A stretch of DNA of 64,000 bases from Brevundimonas sp. M20. GTDB taxonomy: Bacteria > Pseudomonadota > Alphaproteobacteria > Caulobacterales > Caulobacteraceae. The notes under the pieces are model-generated. The model ran no database searches and was not told the DNA's origin. It worked only from the letters and a program-made list of their open reading frames with translations. The stretch covers positions 1,007,001-1,071,000 of the forward strand of contig NZ_CP041243.1 in assembly GCF_006547065.1 (NCBI RefSeq), written 5' to 3'. The position numbers and the translations under genes are program-made. Positions 1 to 10,167 of this stretch are shown piece after piece. Position 1 is the stretch's first letter; each line of letters starts with the position of its first letter.

Positions 1-1
1 G

Positions 2-1249
2 CCGGCCTGGGTCAAGCTGAACCCCGAGCGCTTCCCGCTGCTGACCCGTCAGGACGGCACGGCGTCCTATGCGATGTCGCCGCACTCACGCACGACGCTT
101 GAGGCCGACAAACGCGCTTTCGTCGCCCTGATGACCCACCTGCGTCGCATCGACGGCGACCGGCATACGGTGATCATGGTCCAGCCTGAGAACGAGACCG
201 GCACCTATGGTTCGGTCCGCGACTACGGTCCCGAAGCGCAGGCGCTGTTCGACGGCCCTGTGCCGCAGGCCCTGCTGACGCGTCTTGGCAAGGCGCCCGG
301 AACCTGGCGTCAGGTTTTCGGTGATGACGCCGACGAGTTCTTTCACGCCTGGGCTATCGGCTCCTACGTCGGCGAGATCGCCGCGGCCGGGAAGGCGGTC
401 TATCCGCTGCCGATGTATGTCAACGCGGCACTGCGCAATCCCGTCGAGCATCAGGCCCCCGACAGCTATGCCTCCGGCGGGCCGACCTGGAATGTGATCG
501 AGGTCTGGCAGGCCGCCGCGCCCGCCATCGACTTCCTGTCGCCCGATATCTACGACCGCCCCTCGCGGACCTACGAGGCTCACCTCGACCGCTATGGACG
601 GGCCGACAATGCGCTGTTCGTGGCCGAGACCGGCAATGACGTGCAGTACGCCCGCTTCCTTTTTTCGGTGCTCGGACGTGGCGGCCTCGGCTACTCGCCG
701 TTCGGCATCGACTACACCGGCTATGCCAACTATCCGCTCGGCGCTCAGGAAGTCACCGAGGAGACACTGACGCCGTTGCGCGACGTCTATCGGGTCATCG
801 CCCCCTGGCAGCGGGTCTGGGCCCGCCTGTCGTGGGAAGGCAAGGTGCGCGGGGTGTCCGAGCCGGACGACCGCAGCTCGCAGACGGTCGATCTGGGTGC
901 GTGGACCGCCACTGTCGGCTATCGCCGCTGGCAGTTCGGTCAGCCCGAATGGACCTGGCTCGGACCGCAGGACGTGGTGCCGGGCACCGAGACGCCCGGT
1001 GGCGGCGCCGTCTTCGCCGAAATCTCGCCCGGTGAGTTCATCGTCACCGGCTATCGCGTCCGCGTCGATTTCAACGCCAAGCCCTCGACCGACGGGAAGC
1101 GCCGAATGGTGCTGCGCATCGAGGAAGGCCATTTCGACGAGCGCCAGAACTGGGTGTTCGAACGCATCTGGAACGGCGACCAGACGGACTACGGCCTGAA
1201 CTTCACCGACCGTCCGCGCCTGCTGCGCGTGGTCACCGCCACCTACTGA
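2..1249 (+). CDS. GH35-type beta-galactosidase with DUF5597 C-terminus (5' truncated)
   Basis: The frame is open from the first bases of the window, so the gene starts upstream; an internal Met at 74 is not the start. In the visible 415 residues a GH35-like acid/base motif QPENETG lies at about residue 61 and a nucleophile-type VAETGND at about residue 207. The remainder resembles the DUF5597 beta domain found in GH35-like beta-galactosidases. It would remove terminal galactose, here probably from xyloglucan side chains. It sits 24 nt upstream of the GH31 gene and is probably in one operon with GH31 and the esterase. The signal peptide and N-terminus cannot be seen. Confidence 0.85.
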   Translation, partial: PAWVKLNPERFPLLTRQDGTASYAMSPHSRTTLEADKRAFVALMTHLRRIDGDRHTVIMVQPENETGTYGSVRDYGPEAQALFDGPVPQALLTRLGKAPGTWRQVFGDDADEFFHAWAIGSYVGEIAAAGKAVYPLPMYVNAALRNPVEHQAPDSYASGGPTWNVIEVWQAAAPAIDFLSPDIYDRPSRTYEAHLDRYGRADNALFVAETGNDVQYARFLFSVLGRGGLGYSPFGIDYTGYANYPLGAQEVTEETLTPLRDVYRVIAPWQRVWARLSWEGKVRGVSEPDDRSSQTVDLGAWTATVGYRRWQFGQPEWTWLGPQDVVPGTETPGGGAVFAEISPGEFIVTGYRVRVDFNAKPSTDGKRRMVLRIEEGHFDERQNWVFERIWNGDQTDYGLNFTDRPRLLRVVTATY

Positions 1250-1273
1250 CCGACGACGTTACGAGTGTTTGCC

Positions 1274-4201
1274 ATGACCCACGCCCGTCTCCTGAAATCC
1301 GCCGCGATGGCGCTTGTTCTGGCCGCAGCGGCGCCGGTCTGGGCCGTCGCCTCGCCGATGGTGCAGTCGGTCTCGACCGAGCGCGTCCAGCGCCTGCCCG
1401 ACGGCGTCATCGTCGTTCCGTCGAGCGGTGAGGCGAGAGCCGTGCGTCTTCAGGTCTATGGACCGCGCACCATCCGTGTCACCGCCTCGCCCGATGACAG
1501 CTTCGAGGCTCCGGCCAGCCTGATGGTCACGGCCACCCCGCAGACCACCGGCTTCACCGTCGAGCAGCGCGCGGACGTGGTGCTGGTGAAGGCCGCCGAA
1601 GTCACCGCCGAGGTGACGCTGACCACCGGCGCCGTGAGGTTCCTCGATCCTTCGGGGCAGGTGATCCTCGCCGAGCGCGTGAACGGCCGGGAAATCGCCC
1701 CGGTCACCATTGAGGATCAGACGGGTTCGCACCGCTACAACACCGTCCGTCAGGTGTTCGAACCGGGCGCCGATGACGCCTTCTACGGCCTGGGACAGCA
1801 CCAGCAAGGCGTCGCCAACTATCGCGGCCATGACGTTGAACTGGCCCAGCACAACATCGACGTGGGCATTCCCTTCGTCGCCTCGACCGGCGGCTACGGC
1901 CTGCTGTGGGACAACAACTCGATCACCCGTTTCGGTGATCCCCGCGAGTACGGGATGCTGGATCAACGCCTGATCCTCCGCGACGCCACGGGCCGCTTCG
2001 GCGGTCTGACCGCCAGCTATTTCCAGAATGACGAACTGAAGGTTCAACGGCAGGAGCACGAGGTGAACTACGAGTTCATCCGTGACCAGCAGCGCTGGCC
2101 CGAAGGCTTCAAGGCCCAGCCTGCCCAGCCGGTGCAGGTCGGTGACATGGGGCGCTCGGGGCAGGAGGGCGTCCGCGTCACCTGGGAAGGCACCATCGAG
2201 ACCCCGCATGCGGGGCTGCACAAATTCAAGCTCTACTCGTCCAACTACGCCCGCGTCTGGATCGACGGCGAGCTGCGTATTGACCGCTGGCGCCAGAACT
2301 GGAACCCGTGGTTCCACGATTTCGAGGTCGAGCTGCCGGCGAACCGTCAGGTGTCGATCAAGGTCGAATGGATCCCCGGCGACGGCTACATCGCCCTGCG
2401 CCACCTCGACCCGCAGGCCGAGCAGGACCAGCAGGCCCTGTCGCTGTGGTCGCAGGCCGGGACGGACCTGGACTACTATTTCATCCGTGGTGAGAACTTG
2501 GATCAGGTGCAGGCCGGCTATCGCGGCCTGACCGGCAAGGCCGTCATGCTGCCGCGCTGGGCCTATGGCTTCTGGCAGAGCCGCCAGCGCTACAACACCC
2601 AGGCCGAGGTTGTGGACACCGTCCGCCGCTATCGTGAACTGAACCTGCCGATCGATAACGTGGTGCAGGACTGGTTCTACTGGCCGGAGAACGCCTGGGG
2701 CTCGCACGAGTTCGACAGCGCCCGTTTCCCTGATCCGGCGCAGATGGTGCGCGACGTTCACGACATGAACGCCAACATCATCATCTCGGTCTGGCCGAAA
2801 TTCTATCCGACGACCGAGCACTACAAGGAGCTTGAGGCCATCGGCGGCATGTACACGCGCAACGTGGACATGGGGGCGAGGGACTGGGTCGGGCCGGGCT
2901 ATGCGAACAGCTTCTACGACCCCTATCTGCCTGCGGCGCGGGACCTGTACTGGCGTCAGATTTCCGACAGCTTCAAGGGTATGGGCTTCGACGGCTGGTG
3001 GCTGGATTCGGTCGAGCCGGACATGCACTCCAACCTCGATATCCCCGAGCGCACCCTGCGCATGGGACCGACCGCCGCCGGTCCGGGCGCGCTGGTCTTC
3101 AACTCCTATCCGCTGGTCAATGCCGAGGGCGTCTATCAGCGCTTCCGCGCCGAGCAGCCGGACACCCGCACCTACATCCTGACCCGCTCGGCCTGGGGCG
3201 GTCTGCAGCGCACCGGTTCGACCCTGTGGTCGGGCGACGTCGTGGCGCGCTGGGACGACCTGCGCGAGCAGGTGTCGGCGGGCGTCAACGCGGGTCTGTC
3301 GGGCCTGCCCAACTGGACCCACGACATCGGCGGCTTCGCGGTCGAGGCGCGCTACTCCAATCCGGCCGGGATGAAGCCCGAAGACAAGGCCGAATGGGAG
3401 GAGTTGAACCTGCGCTGGTTCCAGTTCGGCGCCTTCTCGCCGATCTTCCGTTCGCACGGCGAGTTCCCGCTGCGCGAGGTTTACAATCTGGCCGAGCCGG
3501 GCACCGATCTGTACGCCGCCTTCGGCGACCAGATGCGCCTGCGCTATCGCCTGATGCCCTACATCTACACCCTGGCGGGCGACAGCTGGCACCGCGACGG
3601 CACCATCATGCGCGGTCTGGCCATGGACTTCGCCGCTGACCACAAGGTGCTGGACATCAACGACCAGTACCTCCTTGGCCCGTCCCTGATGGTCGCGCCG
3701 GTGCACCAGTACCGGGCCCGCAGCCGCAGCGTCTATTTCCCGGCTGGGGCTGACTGGTATGACCTGTACACCGGCCGCAAGCAGACCGGCGGACGCGAGG
3801 TGACCGTCGAGGCGCCGCTGGACCGCATCCCGGTCTATGTCCGCGCCGGCTCGATCCTGCCAACCGGCCCGCAGGTGCAGCACACCGCCGAGAAGCTGGA
3901 TGGCCCGATCACCCTGACCGTCTATCAGGGCGCCGACGGCAGCTTCGATCTGTATGACGACGCAGGCACGACCTACGGCTACGAGCGGGGCGAGTTCTCG
4001 CGAATCCCGCTGCGTTGGGACCAGCGTTCGGGCGTCCTGACCATCGGCGCGCGCGAGGGTTCGTACCCGGGCATGGCGGCGAACCGCACCTTCCGCGTTC
4101 GCTTCATCAACGGGACGAACCGTTCCGCTCTGGACTGGGACGCGGCCAATGCGCAGGTCGTCGAGTACACCGGCGCGGCCGTTCAGGTTCGCCGCCGCTA
4201 G
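1274..4201 (+). CDS. GH31 alpha-xylosidase with PA14 insert
   Basis: Secreted family 31 glycoside hydrolase of about 975 aa. Starting at ATG 1274 gives a signal peptide ending near WAVASP; a GTG at 1265 is an alternative. The catalytic nucleophile motif WWLDSVEPD places Asp at about residue 578. A PA14-like insert (about residues 275-380, rich in YARVWIDGELRIDRW-type strands) sits inside the N-terminal half, as in the known Cellvibrio xyloglucan alpha-xylosidase. Family knowledge: GH31 enzymes with this insert remove non-reducing-end xylose from xyloglucan oligosaccharides. Neighbours GH35, GH74, GH29 and the acetylesterase support that substrate. An alpha-glucosidase activity cannot be excluded from sequence alone. 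Confidence 0.9.
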   Translation: MTHARLLKSAAMALVLAAAAPVWAVASPMVQSVSTERVQRLPDGVIVVPSSGEARAVRLQVYGPRTIRVTASPDDSFEAPASLMVTATPQTTGFTVEQRADVVLVKAAEVTAEVTLTTGAVRFLDPSGQVILAERVNGREIAPVTIEDQTGSHRYNTVRQVFEPGADDAFYGLGQHQQGVANYRGHDVELAQHNIDVGIPFVASTGGYGLLWDNNSITRFGDPREYGMLDQRLILRDATGRFGGLTASYFQNDELKVQRQEHEVNYEFIRDQQRWPEGFKAQPAQPVQVGDMGRSGQEGVRVTWEGTIETPHAGLHKFKLYSSNYARVWIDGELRIDRWRQNWNPWFHDFEVELPANRQVSIKVEWIPGDGYIALRHLDPQAEQDQQALSLWSQAGTDLDYYFIRGENLDQVQAGYRGLTGKAVMLPRWAYGFWQSRQRYNTQAEVVDTVRRYRELNLPIDNVVQDWFYWPENAWGSHEFDSARFPDPAQMVRDVHDMNANIIISVWPKFYPTTEHYKELEAIGGMYTRNVDMGARDWVGPGYANSFYDPYLPAARDLYWRQISDSFKGMGFDGWWLDSVEPDMHSNLDIPERTLRMGPTAAGPGALVFNSYPLVNAEGVYQRFRAEQPDTRTYILTRSAWGGLQRTGSTLWSGDVVARWDDLREQVSAGVNAGLSGLPNWTHDIGGFAVEARYSNPAGMKPEDKAEWEELNLRWFQFGAFSPIFRSHGEFPLREVYNLAEPGTDLYAAFGDQMRLRYRLMPYIYTLAGDSWHRDGTIMRGLAMDFAADHKVLDINDQYLLGPSLMVAPVHQYRARSRSVYFPAGADWYDLYTGRKQTGGREVTVEAPLDRIPVYVRAGSILPTGPQVQHTAEKLDGPITLTVYQGADGSFDLYDDAGTTYGYERGEFSRIPLRWDQRSGVLTIGAREGSYPGMAANRTFRVRFINGTNRSALDWDAANAQVVEYTGAAVQVRRR

Positions 4202-4219
4202 TCCGAGGGAAGACAGGTC

Positions 4220-6175
4220 ATGATGCTACGTTCGGGGTCGCTGGCTCTCGCTTTCATGCTGGCGGCGGGGGCGGCTCATGCCCAGACGCCGACGACCGCG
4301 CCCCTGATGGCTGATGTGTTTCAGGACCACGCCGTCCTGCAACGCGGCGGCCCGGTTCCGGTCTGGGGGCGTGCCCGGCCGGGGGCGACCGTCTCGGTCA
4401 CGCTCGGACAGAACAGCACGCAGGCGACCGCTGGTGAAGACGGTCGCTGGCGCGCGAACGTCGCGCCCCCGGCGGCGGGCGGCCCCTACGTTCTGTCGGC
4501 GCAGTCCGGTGGACAGACCCAGACCCTGAACGACATCCTGATCGGCGATGTCTGGCTGTGCTCGGGTCAGTCGAACATGGAGTTCGGTCTGCGTCAGGTG
4601 ACCAACGCCGAGACCGAGGTCGCCAACTCGACCGATCCCCAGATGCGCCTGCTGCTGGTCAACCGCCGTAGCGAGGCCCGCGTCGATGAAACCGGGCTGC
4701 CGGCGGGCAGTGTCTGGCAGGCCTCCGGCCCGGCCAGCACCCCGAACTTCGGCGCTGCCTGCTACTTCATGGGACAGGAACTTCGGCGCGCCCAACAGGT
4801 GCCGATCGGCCTGATCTCGGCCTCCTGGGGTGGCTCGATCATCGAGGATTGGTTGAGTGAAGCGTCCCTGCGTCAGGCGGGGGACTACGCCGAGACGCTG
4901 GACCTCCTGTCCGCCTATGCGACTTCGCCCGAGACCGGCACGGCGCACTGGAACCGGATTTCCGAACAGTGGTGGCGCGCCAACGATCCGGGGCTGAAGG
5001 AGACCGTCCCGTGGTCCGACGCCCGCTTTGACGACAGCGGCTGGAAACTGGCCAAGCCGGAAGGCTTCTGGGAGACCGACGGCCCGGCCCTCGGCAACTA
5101 TGACGGCACCGGCTGGTATCGCACCTCGATCCAGCTGACCCGCGCGCAGGCGCGGGGCGAGGCGAAGATCAGCCTCGGGCCCGTTGACGACATGGACGTC
5201 GTCTTCGTCAACGGTCACCGCATCGGCGGCATGCAGGGCTGGGATACCCCGCGCGACTACGTCATTCCGGCGGGCGTCCTGCGTCCGGGCCGCAACGTCA
5301 TCGCGGTCGGCGCGCTCGACCTCGGCGGCGGCGGCGGCATGTGGGGACCGGCGGAGACCAAGCGGATCGAGCTGGCCGACGGCTCGATCGTCTCGCTGGC
5401 GGCTCCGTGGCGCTTCCAGACCTCCGCGGCGCTGGGCAGCCTGCCCGGACCGCCGCGCGTGCCGTGGATCGGCGGCAGCGGCACGACCACCCTCTATAAC
5501 GGCATGGTCGCCGGGATTGGTCCCTACGCCCTGACCGGCTTCGCCTGGTACCAAGGCGAGTCGAACGTCAACGATCCGGTCGGCTACAGCCGTCTGCTGA
5601 CCGGTCTCATGGCGGACTGGCGCGCCCGGTTCGAGAATCCGGACGCCGCCTTCCTCGTCGTCCAGTTGGCCAATTTCGGCCCGGCGTGGAGTGAGCCGCA
5701 CGCCTCGGCCTGGGCCGACCTGCGGGACGTCCAGCGTCAGGTGGTCGAGGCCGATCCACACGCGGGCCTCGCCGTCGCCATCGACATCGGCGACCGCTAC
5801 GACATCCATCCGACCAACAAGCGCGAAGTCGGTCGCCGCCTCTCGCTCGAGGCCCGTCGCCTGGCGGGAGACATGACCGTCGCCCGCTCGCCTTCGCCGG
5901 TCAGCGCCGTGCGCGAGGGCGACCGCATCCGCATCGACTTCGCCCATGCGGGCACGGGGCTGGTGACGCTCAGTGCGACCGACGCGGTCGGTTTCGAGGT
6001 CTGTGATCAGGACAAGGCCTGCCGCTTCACGCCGGGGACGGTTCAGGGCTCAACGGTGTGGCTGAACGCGCCGCAAGCCAGCTTCGTGCGGTTCTGCTGG
6101 GCCGACAGCCCGGTCTGCAACCTGTACGGCCCGGACAATCTGCCGGCCGTCCCGTTCGAGCTGCCGGTTCGCTAA
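4220..6175 (+). CDS. SASA/CE20-like carbohydrate acetylesterase
   Basis: 651 aa with an N-terminal signal peptide ending at AAHAQ. SGNH-fold esterase: CSGQSNMEF gives nucleophile Ser at about residue 118, and DIHPTN gives the Asp/His pair at about 528/530. Between the two catalytic halves (about residues 250-400) is an inserted jelly-roll-like segment (WYRTSIQL, VNGHRIGGMQGW), the layout of sialate O-acetylesterase relatives and of the CE20 xyloglucan acetylesterase described in Xanthomonas. In this operon the likely job is removing O-acetyl groups from galactosyl residues so GH35 can act. It starts 18 nt after GH31 and ends before a strong terminator. Confidence 0.85.
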   Translation: MMLRSGSLALAFMLAAGAAHAQTPTTAPLMADVFQDHAVLQRGGPVPVWGRARPGATVSVTLGQNSTQATAGEDGRWRANVAPPAAGGPYVLSAQSGGQTQTLNDILIGDVWLCSGQSNMEFGLRQVTNAETEVANSTDPQMRLLLVNRRSEARVDETGLPAGSVWQASGPASTPNFGAACYFMGQELRRAQQVPIGLISASWGGSIIEDWLSEASLRQAGDYAETLDLLSAYATSPETGTAHWNRISEQWWRANDPGLKETVPWSDARFDDSGWKLAKPEGFWETDGPALGNYDGTGWYRTSIQLTRAQARGEAKISLGPVDDMDVVFVNGHRIGGMQGWDTPRDYVIPAGVLRPGRNVIAVGALDLGGGGGMWGPAETKRIELADGSIVSLAAPWRFQTSAALGSLPGPPRVPWIGGSGTTTLYNGMVAGIGPYALTGFAWYQGESNVNDPVGYSRLLTGLMADWRARFENPDAAFLVVQLANFGPAWSEPHASAWADLRDVQRQVVEADPHAGLAVAIDIGDRYDIHPTNKREVGRRLSLEARRLAGDMTVARSPSPVSAVREGDRIRIDFAHAGTGLVTLSATDAVGFEVCDQDKACRFTPGTVQGSTVWLNAPQASFVRFCWADSPVCNLYGPDNLPAVPFELPVR

Positions 6176-6197
6176 GCGGCGATCCCCATCAGACAGC

Positions 6198-6231
6198 GGG
6201 CCGGGCGGGAGAGATCCCGTCCGGCCCTTTT
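6198..6231 (+). terminator. Intrinsic terminator after the esterase gene
   Basis: Stem GGGCCGG-G-CGGGA, loop GAGA, and the matching TCCCG-T-CCGGCCC arm followed by TTTTCG. It lies 22 nt after the esterase stop codon and 4 nt before the end of the convergent fucosidase gene. The U-tract is on the + strand only. Confidence 0.85.
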
Positions 6232-6234
6232 CGT

Positions 6235-7869
6235 TCAGACCAGCCCGGCCCCGCGAATGCGGAAGGCGGGGACGAAGGCCACGGGGCGGTCCGAGGGCAG
6301 GTCGATCACCAGTCCCTCCGCTGTCTGGCTGAAGGGCAGGGCGCCGCCGCCGACCAGCTCGACCCGTTCTACCGCACGGCCTTCCAGCGCCTGACGACCG
6401 AGAGCGCGGATGCGGACCTTGCCGTCCTCGGGCCAGTCCAGAGCGAGCGCGTAGAGGATGCCCGCGCGGGTGGTGAAGCGGATGTCCCCGGAGGTCCACG
6501 GCCGGGCGCCGCCCTCGCCGTGCATGCCCGCCGCCACCGCCGTGGGGCCTTCGCCGTACATGCGCCAGGGACGGCTTTCGAAGATAGCCTCGCCGTTGAC
6601 CCGGACCCAGGCCGCCAGATCGCCGAGGATGGCGCGCTCATCGGCGTCTATTGAGCCGTCGCCGCGCATCGGGATGCTGAGCAGCAGGTTGCCGTTCTTG
6701 GACACCACGTCGCACAGCCGCTGCACCACGCTCTTCGCCGGAACATAGCTGTGATGCTCGAAGCGGCTGCGGTTGTAGTGCCAGTCACCGATGCAGGTGT
6801 CGGTCTGCCAGGGCTCGGGCATCAGGGCGTCGTTGAAACCGCGTTCGACGGTCTCGACGATGCCGCGCCGCTGTCGGGGTTCCAGCCGCTTGCCGTTCAC
6901 GACCGGCAGTTCGCCACGCCACTCCAGCGAGGCGTTGTAGAGATAAGCGGTGGCGTCCAGCCCATGCTGACCCAGCGGCAGGCCGTAGTTGTCGAAATAG
7001 ACGAGGTCCGGCTTGTACCGGTCGACGAGATCGCGCTGGCGGGCCACCCATGACCGGGTGAAGGCGGGGTTGTTCTCGGGCGGGGTCTCGATCCACTGGC
7101 CGTCCCGTTCGTCGTGCCAGGCGTTCATTTCGGCGATGGAGCTGATGCCGTTGGGCGGTGCGAACGTCGGGCCGGTGTAGAGCTCCTGCGGGTCCAGCCC
7201 GTACCACCATTTGCCGGCGCCGTCGGCGCGGGTCAGGGTGGCGGCGTCATAGCGGCGACCGGCGCGCGGCCCCTCGGCGTCGTAGCCGTAGGCCGTCTGC
7301 CACCAGTGCCAGGCATGGGCGCCGTGGTTGCTGACGCCGAAGCGCAGGCCGCGCTGACGCACCAGCCGCTCCCATGTTCCGACGATGTCCTTGCCCGGTC
7401 CGACCCGGGTGCTGTTCCAGGCGTGATGCTTCGAGTCGAAGAGATCGAGGTTATCGTGGTGCTGGGCCATCGCCACGACGTAGCGGGCGCCGGCGGCCTG
7501 GAAGAGATCCAGCAGTTCTTCCGGCTGCCAGGCGTCGGCCTTCCACTGGCCGATGATGTTCAGGAAGCCGGTCTCGCTGGGGTGGCCGTAGTGCCGAAGG
7601 TGATGTTCGTAGAAGGGATTGCCCTGGATATACATCTGGCGGCCGTACCAGTCGCCGAACTCGGGCACGCACTGCGGCCCCCAGTGCGCCCACAGGCCCA
7701 GCTTGGCGTCACGGAACCAGTCCGGCGTCGAATAGCCGGAGATCAGCGAGTCCCACGTCGGCCTGAACGGGCCGGAGCCCGCGGCGCCGCCGGTCGTCGC
7801 GCAGCCCGCCACCGGAAGGGCCGAGGCGGCGAGGCCGGCCTTCAGAAGATTGCGACGGGTGCTGCTCAC
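6235..7869 (-). CDS. GH29 alpha-L-fucosidase (Tat-type lipoprotein)
   Basis: 544 aa. The N-terminus carries a twin-arginine segment (TRRNLLKAG) followed by a lipobox (PVAGC), so it is probably a Tat-exported lipoprotein. The GH29 fold is indicated by KLGLWAHWG near residue 55, the VAMAQHHDNLDLF block near 130, and DLVYFDNYGLP near 285, where the nucleophile Asp is expected. A GTG start overlaps the GH74 stop by 4 nt (GTGA), implying translational coupling. With GH74, GH31 and GH35 around it, fucosylated xyloglucan is the likely source of substrate. Whether it prefers alpha-1,2 linkages cannot be read from the sequence. Confidence 0.88.
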   Translation of the reverse strand: MSSTRRNLLKAGLAASALPVAGCATTGGAAGSGPFRPTWDSLISGYSTPDWFRDAKLGLWAHWGPQCVPEFGDWYGRQMYIQGNPFYEHHLRHYGHPSETGFLNIIGQWKADAWQPEELLDLFQAAGARYVVAMAQHHDNLDLFDSKHHAWNSTRVGPGKDIVGTWERLVRQRGLRFGVSNHGAHAWHWWQTAYGYDAEGPRAGRRYDAATLTRADGAGKWWYGLDPQELYTGPTFAPPNGISSIAEMNAWHDERDGQWIETPPENNPAFTRSWVARQRDLVDRYKPDLVYFDNYGLPLGQHGLDATAYLYNASLEWRGELPVVNGKRLEPRQRRGIVETVERGFNDALMPEPWQTDTCIGDWHYNRSRFEHHSYVPAKSVVQRLCDVVSKNGNLLLSIPMRGDGSIDADERAILGDLAAWVRVNGEAIFESRPWRMYGEGPTAVAAGMHGEGGARPWTSGDIRFTTRAGILYALALDWPEDGKVRIRALGRQALEGRAVERVELVGGGALPFSQTAEGLVIDLPSDRPVAFVPAFRIRGAGLV

Positions 7870-10139
7870 GATTGCGCCTCCGGTTCCCCATAGACCACGC
7901 CGCGACCGTCCGTGGCGACATAGACCCGCCCGAAGACGCGTGGGTCGCCCGCGATGGCTCGGAAGCGGCGGGCGTACTCATGCCGGGCGTCATTGACCCG
8001 GATCCAGCTGACGCCCTCATCGTCCGAGCGCCACACGCCCCGGACGTCGCCGCGCGTGCCGATGGCGAACAGGGCCGGGTAGGTCTTTCCGGGGGGCGAG
8101 CGACCGAAGTCCATCATCTCGACCGACAGGTCCGTCGCGATCCGGTCGAAGGACTGTCCGGCGTTGCGGCTGCGGAACAGGCCACTTTGCGAAAGGAACC
8201 ACAGATCCCCCTCGTGGCGTGGCGTGGCCTTCAGCGGCCAGGCCTGCTCCCGCCAGGTGGCGCGGTCGGGATTCAGATCAGCGGGCAGGCCCCGGCTGGC
8301 GATCTGCGCGAAGCTTCGCGCGCCGTCCGTGCTGACGAACCAGCCGCCGTTCGAGAAGTCGAGCGCATACAGCAGGCCCGGATCGACCCGGTCGGCGACC
8401 GGGCGCATCAGTGGGGGCAGCCCTTGCGATGGCCGCCAGCCGACGCCCCTGTCGGCGGACCACATCACCTGAGGCGTGGCCAGCACGAAGGTCGACCCGT
8501 CGGCCGTCACCGTGATCGGCGCATCCCGGTACAGGTCCATCCGGGGATGGCTGGAGACTTCTGCGGGCCCCGCCGGGCGGGGGCGCCCCAAAGGCTTCCA
8601 GCTGCGGCCGGCATCCTCCGACCAGGCGATGGTCGAGCCGTCATGCCCGTCCGATCCGACCCCCTCGTGTGGGGTGCCGCTGCGCACCACGATCTGCGGC
8701 GCGCGACCGGCGTAATCAATCTGGTTGGTGTTGGCGAAGACCGGGGTGGTGAATTGCAGGTCCGGTGATCGATCCAGATCTTCGTGAGCGAAGCCGGAGA
8801 TGTCTCCGAACCCGGTCAGCAGGTGCGGTCCGGTCGGGGGGCTGACAAGGGTGATAACCGCCGTCTGCTCTATCCCCTCGACCCAGGGCGTCCAGTCGGT
8901 CGCGCGGCGATGGTCGGCCTCGGACAGATTGATGGTCGCGTAGACGGTGGCGCCGGTCGCATAGACGGCCCGGTCGCCGTTGAAGGGGTCTATGGCCAGG
9001 GCCGCCAGCCACCAGCCGAAATCCGGTTCGTCATTGCCCCAGTAGAGATAGGGGGTGGCGCTGACGTCGCGACGCGCCTGTTCGCGGAGGCTGTTCCAGC
9101 TGCGGCCGTCGTCGATCGAGCGCCACAGGGTGTCGCCGGGCTGCCAGCGGTTCATGGTCGAGACCATGACGACGCCCGGCTTGGTCCGATCAATCGCCAC
9201 GCCCATGAAGCCGCCCAGTGGACGGGGCGGGGTGATGTCGCGCCATTGGTCGGTCTTCGTATCCAGCCGCCAGACCTGCCCGTCGCTGACGCCGTTGGGG
9301 CCGATGCCGAGGCAGCAGGTCAGGAACAGGACGCCACGATCATCGAGTTCCGCCTTGGCGGCGGACAGCTCGGGGCGAGGGCCGCCTTCGACCGCCGCCC
9401 AACTGGCGCCTGCGTCGGTTGATCGGAACAGTCGTGGCCCGCCGGGATCGGCTACCCCGACCAGAATGATGCGCGAGCCCGCGCCGGGGGTTCCGCTGGC
9501 AGGGTCGAAGATGACAAAGGACAGTCCGCCGTGCGTGGGGCCGTTCAGGTCCGGTCCAAGGCCGCGAACGGGAAAGCTGTTCACCCGTCGCCAGCTCAAC
9601 CCGCCGTCGGTGCTGCGTTGCAAGCCGTCATGGCGCGAGCCGTAGTAGAGGATGCGGGTGTCGTTCGGGTCGATGGCCAGACGTTCGCCCAGGCCGCGTC
9701 CGTCTTCATTGCCGCCCATGCGGAAGTCGACAGGCGTGCGGCGCCAGGTCGTGCCGCGATCTTCCGAGCGCAGCATGGCCGCCGGGGCGTGGCGGCTGAC
9801 GCCGACGGCGGCGTGAACCACATTCGCATCGACCGGATCGGGCGCGATGCTCTCGACGCCGTAGTCATTCGGGATCGGGGTGTCGTCCTGCAGCGGCAGC
9901 CAGCGCGACTGACCGGAGTCCCAGCGATAGGCGCCCCCCATGTCGGAGCGGGCATAGGCCAGATCGCGTTCGACGCGGCTGAAGACGATGCCGGGGATGA
10001 AGCCGCCCGCACCGACCTTCACGTTCCGCCAGCGATAGGCTGCGGGCGCCTCCGGCGGCGCCGCGCCCGCCAGCAGGGGTGTCGCCGCAGCGAACGCGGC
10101 CGCCTCTCTCCGTGTGAAACCGCGTTTCCCGTCCGTCAT
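7866..10139 (-). CDS. GH74 xyloglucanase
   Basis: 757 aa. The N-terminus FTRREAAAFAAATPLLAG looks like a Tat signal. The remainder shows repeated Ser-x-Asp-x-Gly-x-x-W (BNR) motifs of a double seven-bladed propeller, including ARSDMGGAYRW near residue 65 and RSTDGGLSWRRV near 180. WWLAALAIDPFNGD near residue 385 fits the family's second catalytic Asp region. GH74 enzymes hydrolyse the beta-1,4-glucan backbone of xyloglucan. It is the first gene of a two-gene unit with GH29 and is read from the 10,140-10,220 promoter region that holds a XylR-like operator. Confidence 0.9.
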   Translation of the reverse strand: MTDGKRGFTRREAAAFAAATPLLAGAAPPEAPAAYRWRNVKVGAGGFIPGIVFSRVERDLAYARSDMGGAYRWDSGQSRWLPLQDDTPIPNDYGVESIAPDPVDANVVHAAVGVSRHAPAAMLRSEDRGTTWRRTPVDFRMGGNEDGRGLGERLAIDPNDTRILYYGSRHDGLQRSTDGGLSWRRVNSFPVRGLGPDLNGPTHGGLSFVIFDPASGTPGAGSRIILVGVADPGGPRLFRSTDAGASWAAVEGGPRPELSAAKAELDDRGVLFLTCCLGIGPNGVSDGQVWRLDTKTDQWRDITPPRPLGGFMGVAIDRTKPGVVMVSTMNRWQPGDTLWRSIDDGRSWNSLREQARRDVSATPYLYWGNDEPDFGWWLAALAIDPFNGDRAVYATGATVYATINLSEADHRRATDWTPWVEGIEQTAVITLVSPPTGPHLLTGFGDISGFAHEDLDRSPDLQFTTPVFANTNQIDYAGRAPQIVVRSGTPHEGVGSDGHDGSTIAWSEDAGRSWKPLGRPRPAGPAEVSSHPRMDLYRDAPITVTADGSTFVLATPQVMWSADRGVGWRPSQGLPPLMRPVADRVDPGLLYALDFSNGGWFVSTDGARSFAQIASRGLPADLNPDRATWREQAWPLKATPRHEGDLWFLSQSGLFRSRNAGQSFDRIATDLSVEMMDFGRSPPGKTYPALFAIGTRGDVRGVWRSDDEGVSWIRVNDARHEYARRFRAIAGDPRVFGRVYVATDGRGVVYGEPEAQS

Positions 10140-10167
10140 GTTCCCTCAAACCGCTTCTGTGTCGGAA

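Noticed and set aside
1259..3883. Long open frame of 874 codons on the minus strand opposite the GH31 gene
   Set aside because: It mirrors the codon structure of a clear + strand enzyme in GC-rich DNA and shows no domain or ribosome-binding site; the same holds for the long frame opposite pyk and the methylase (13752-16217) and opposite the S9 peptidase (48380-50773).
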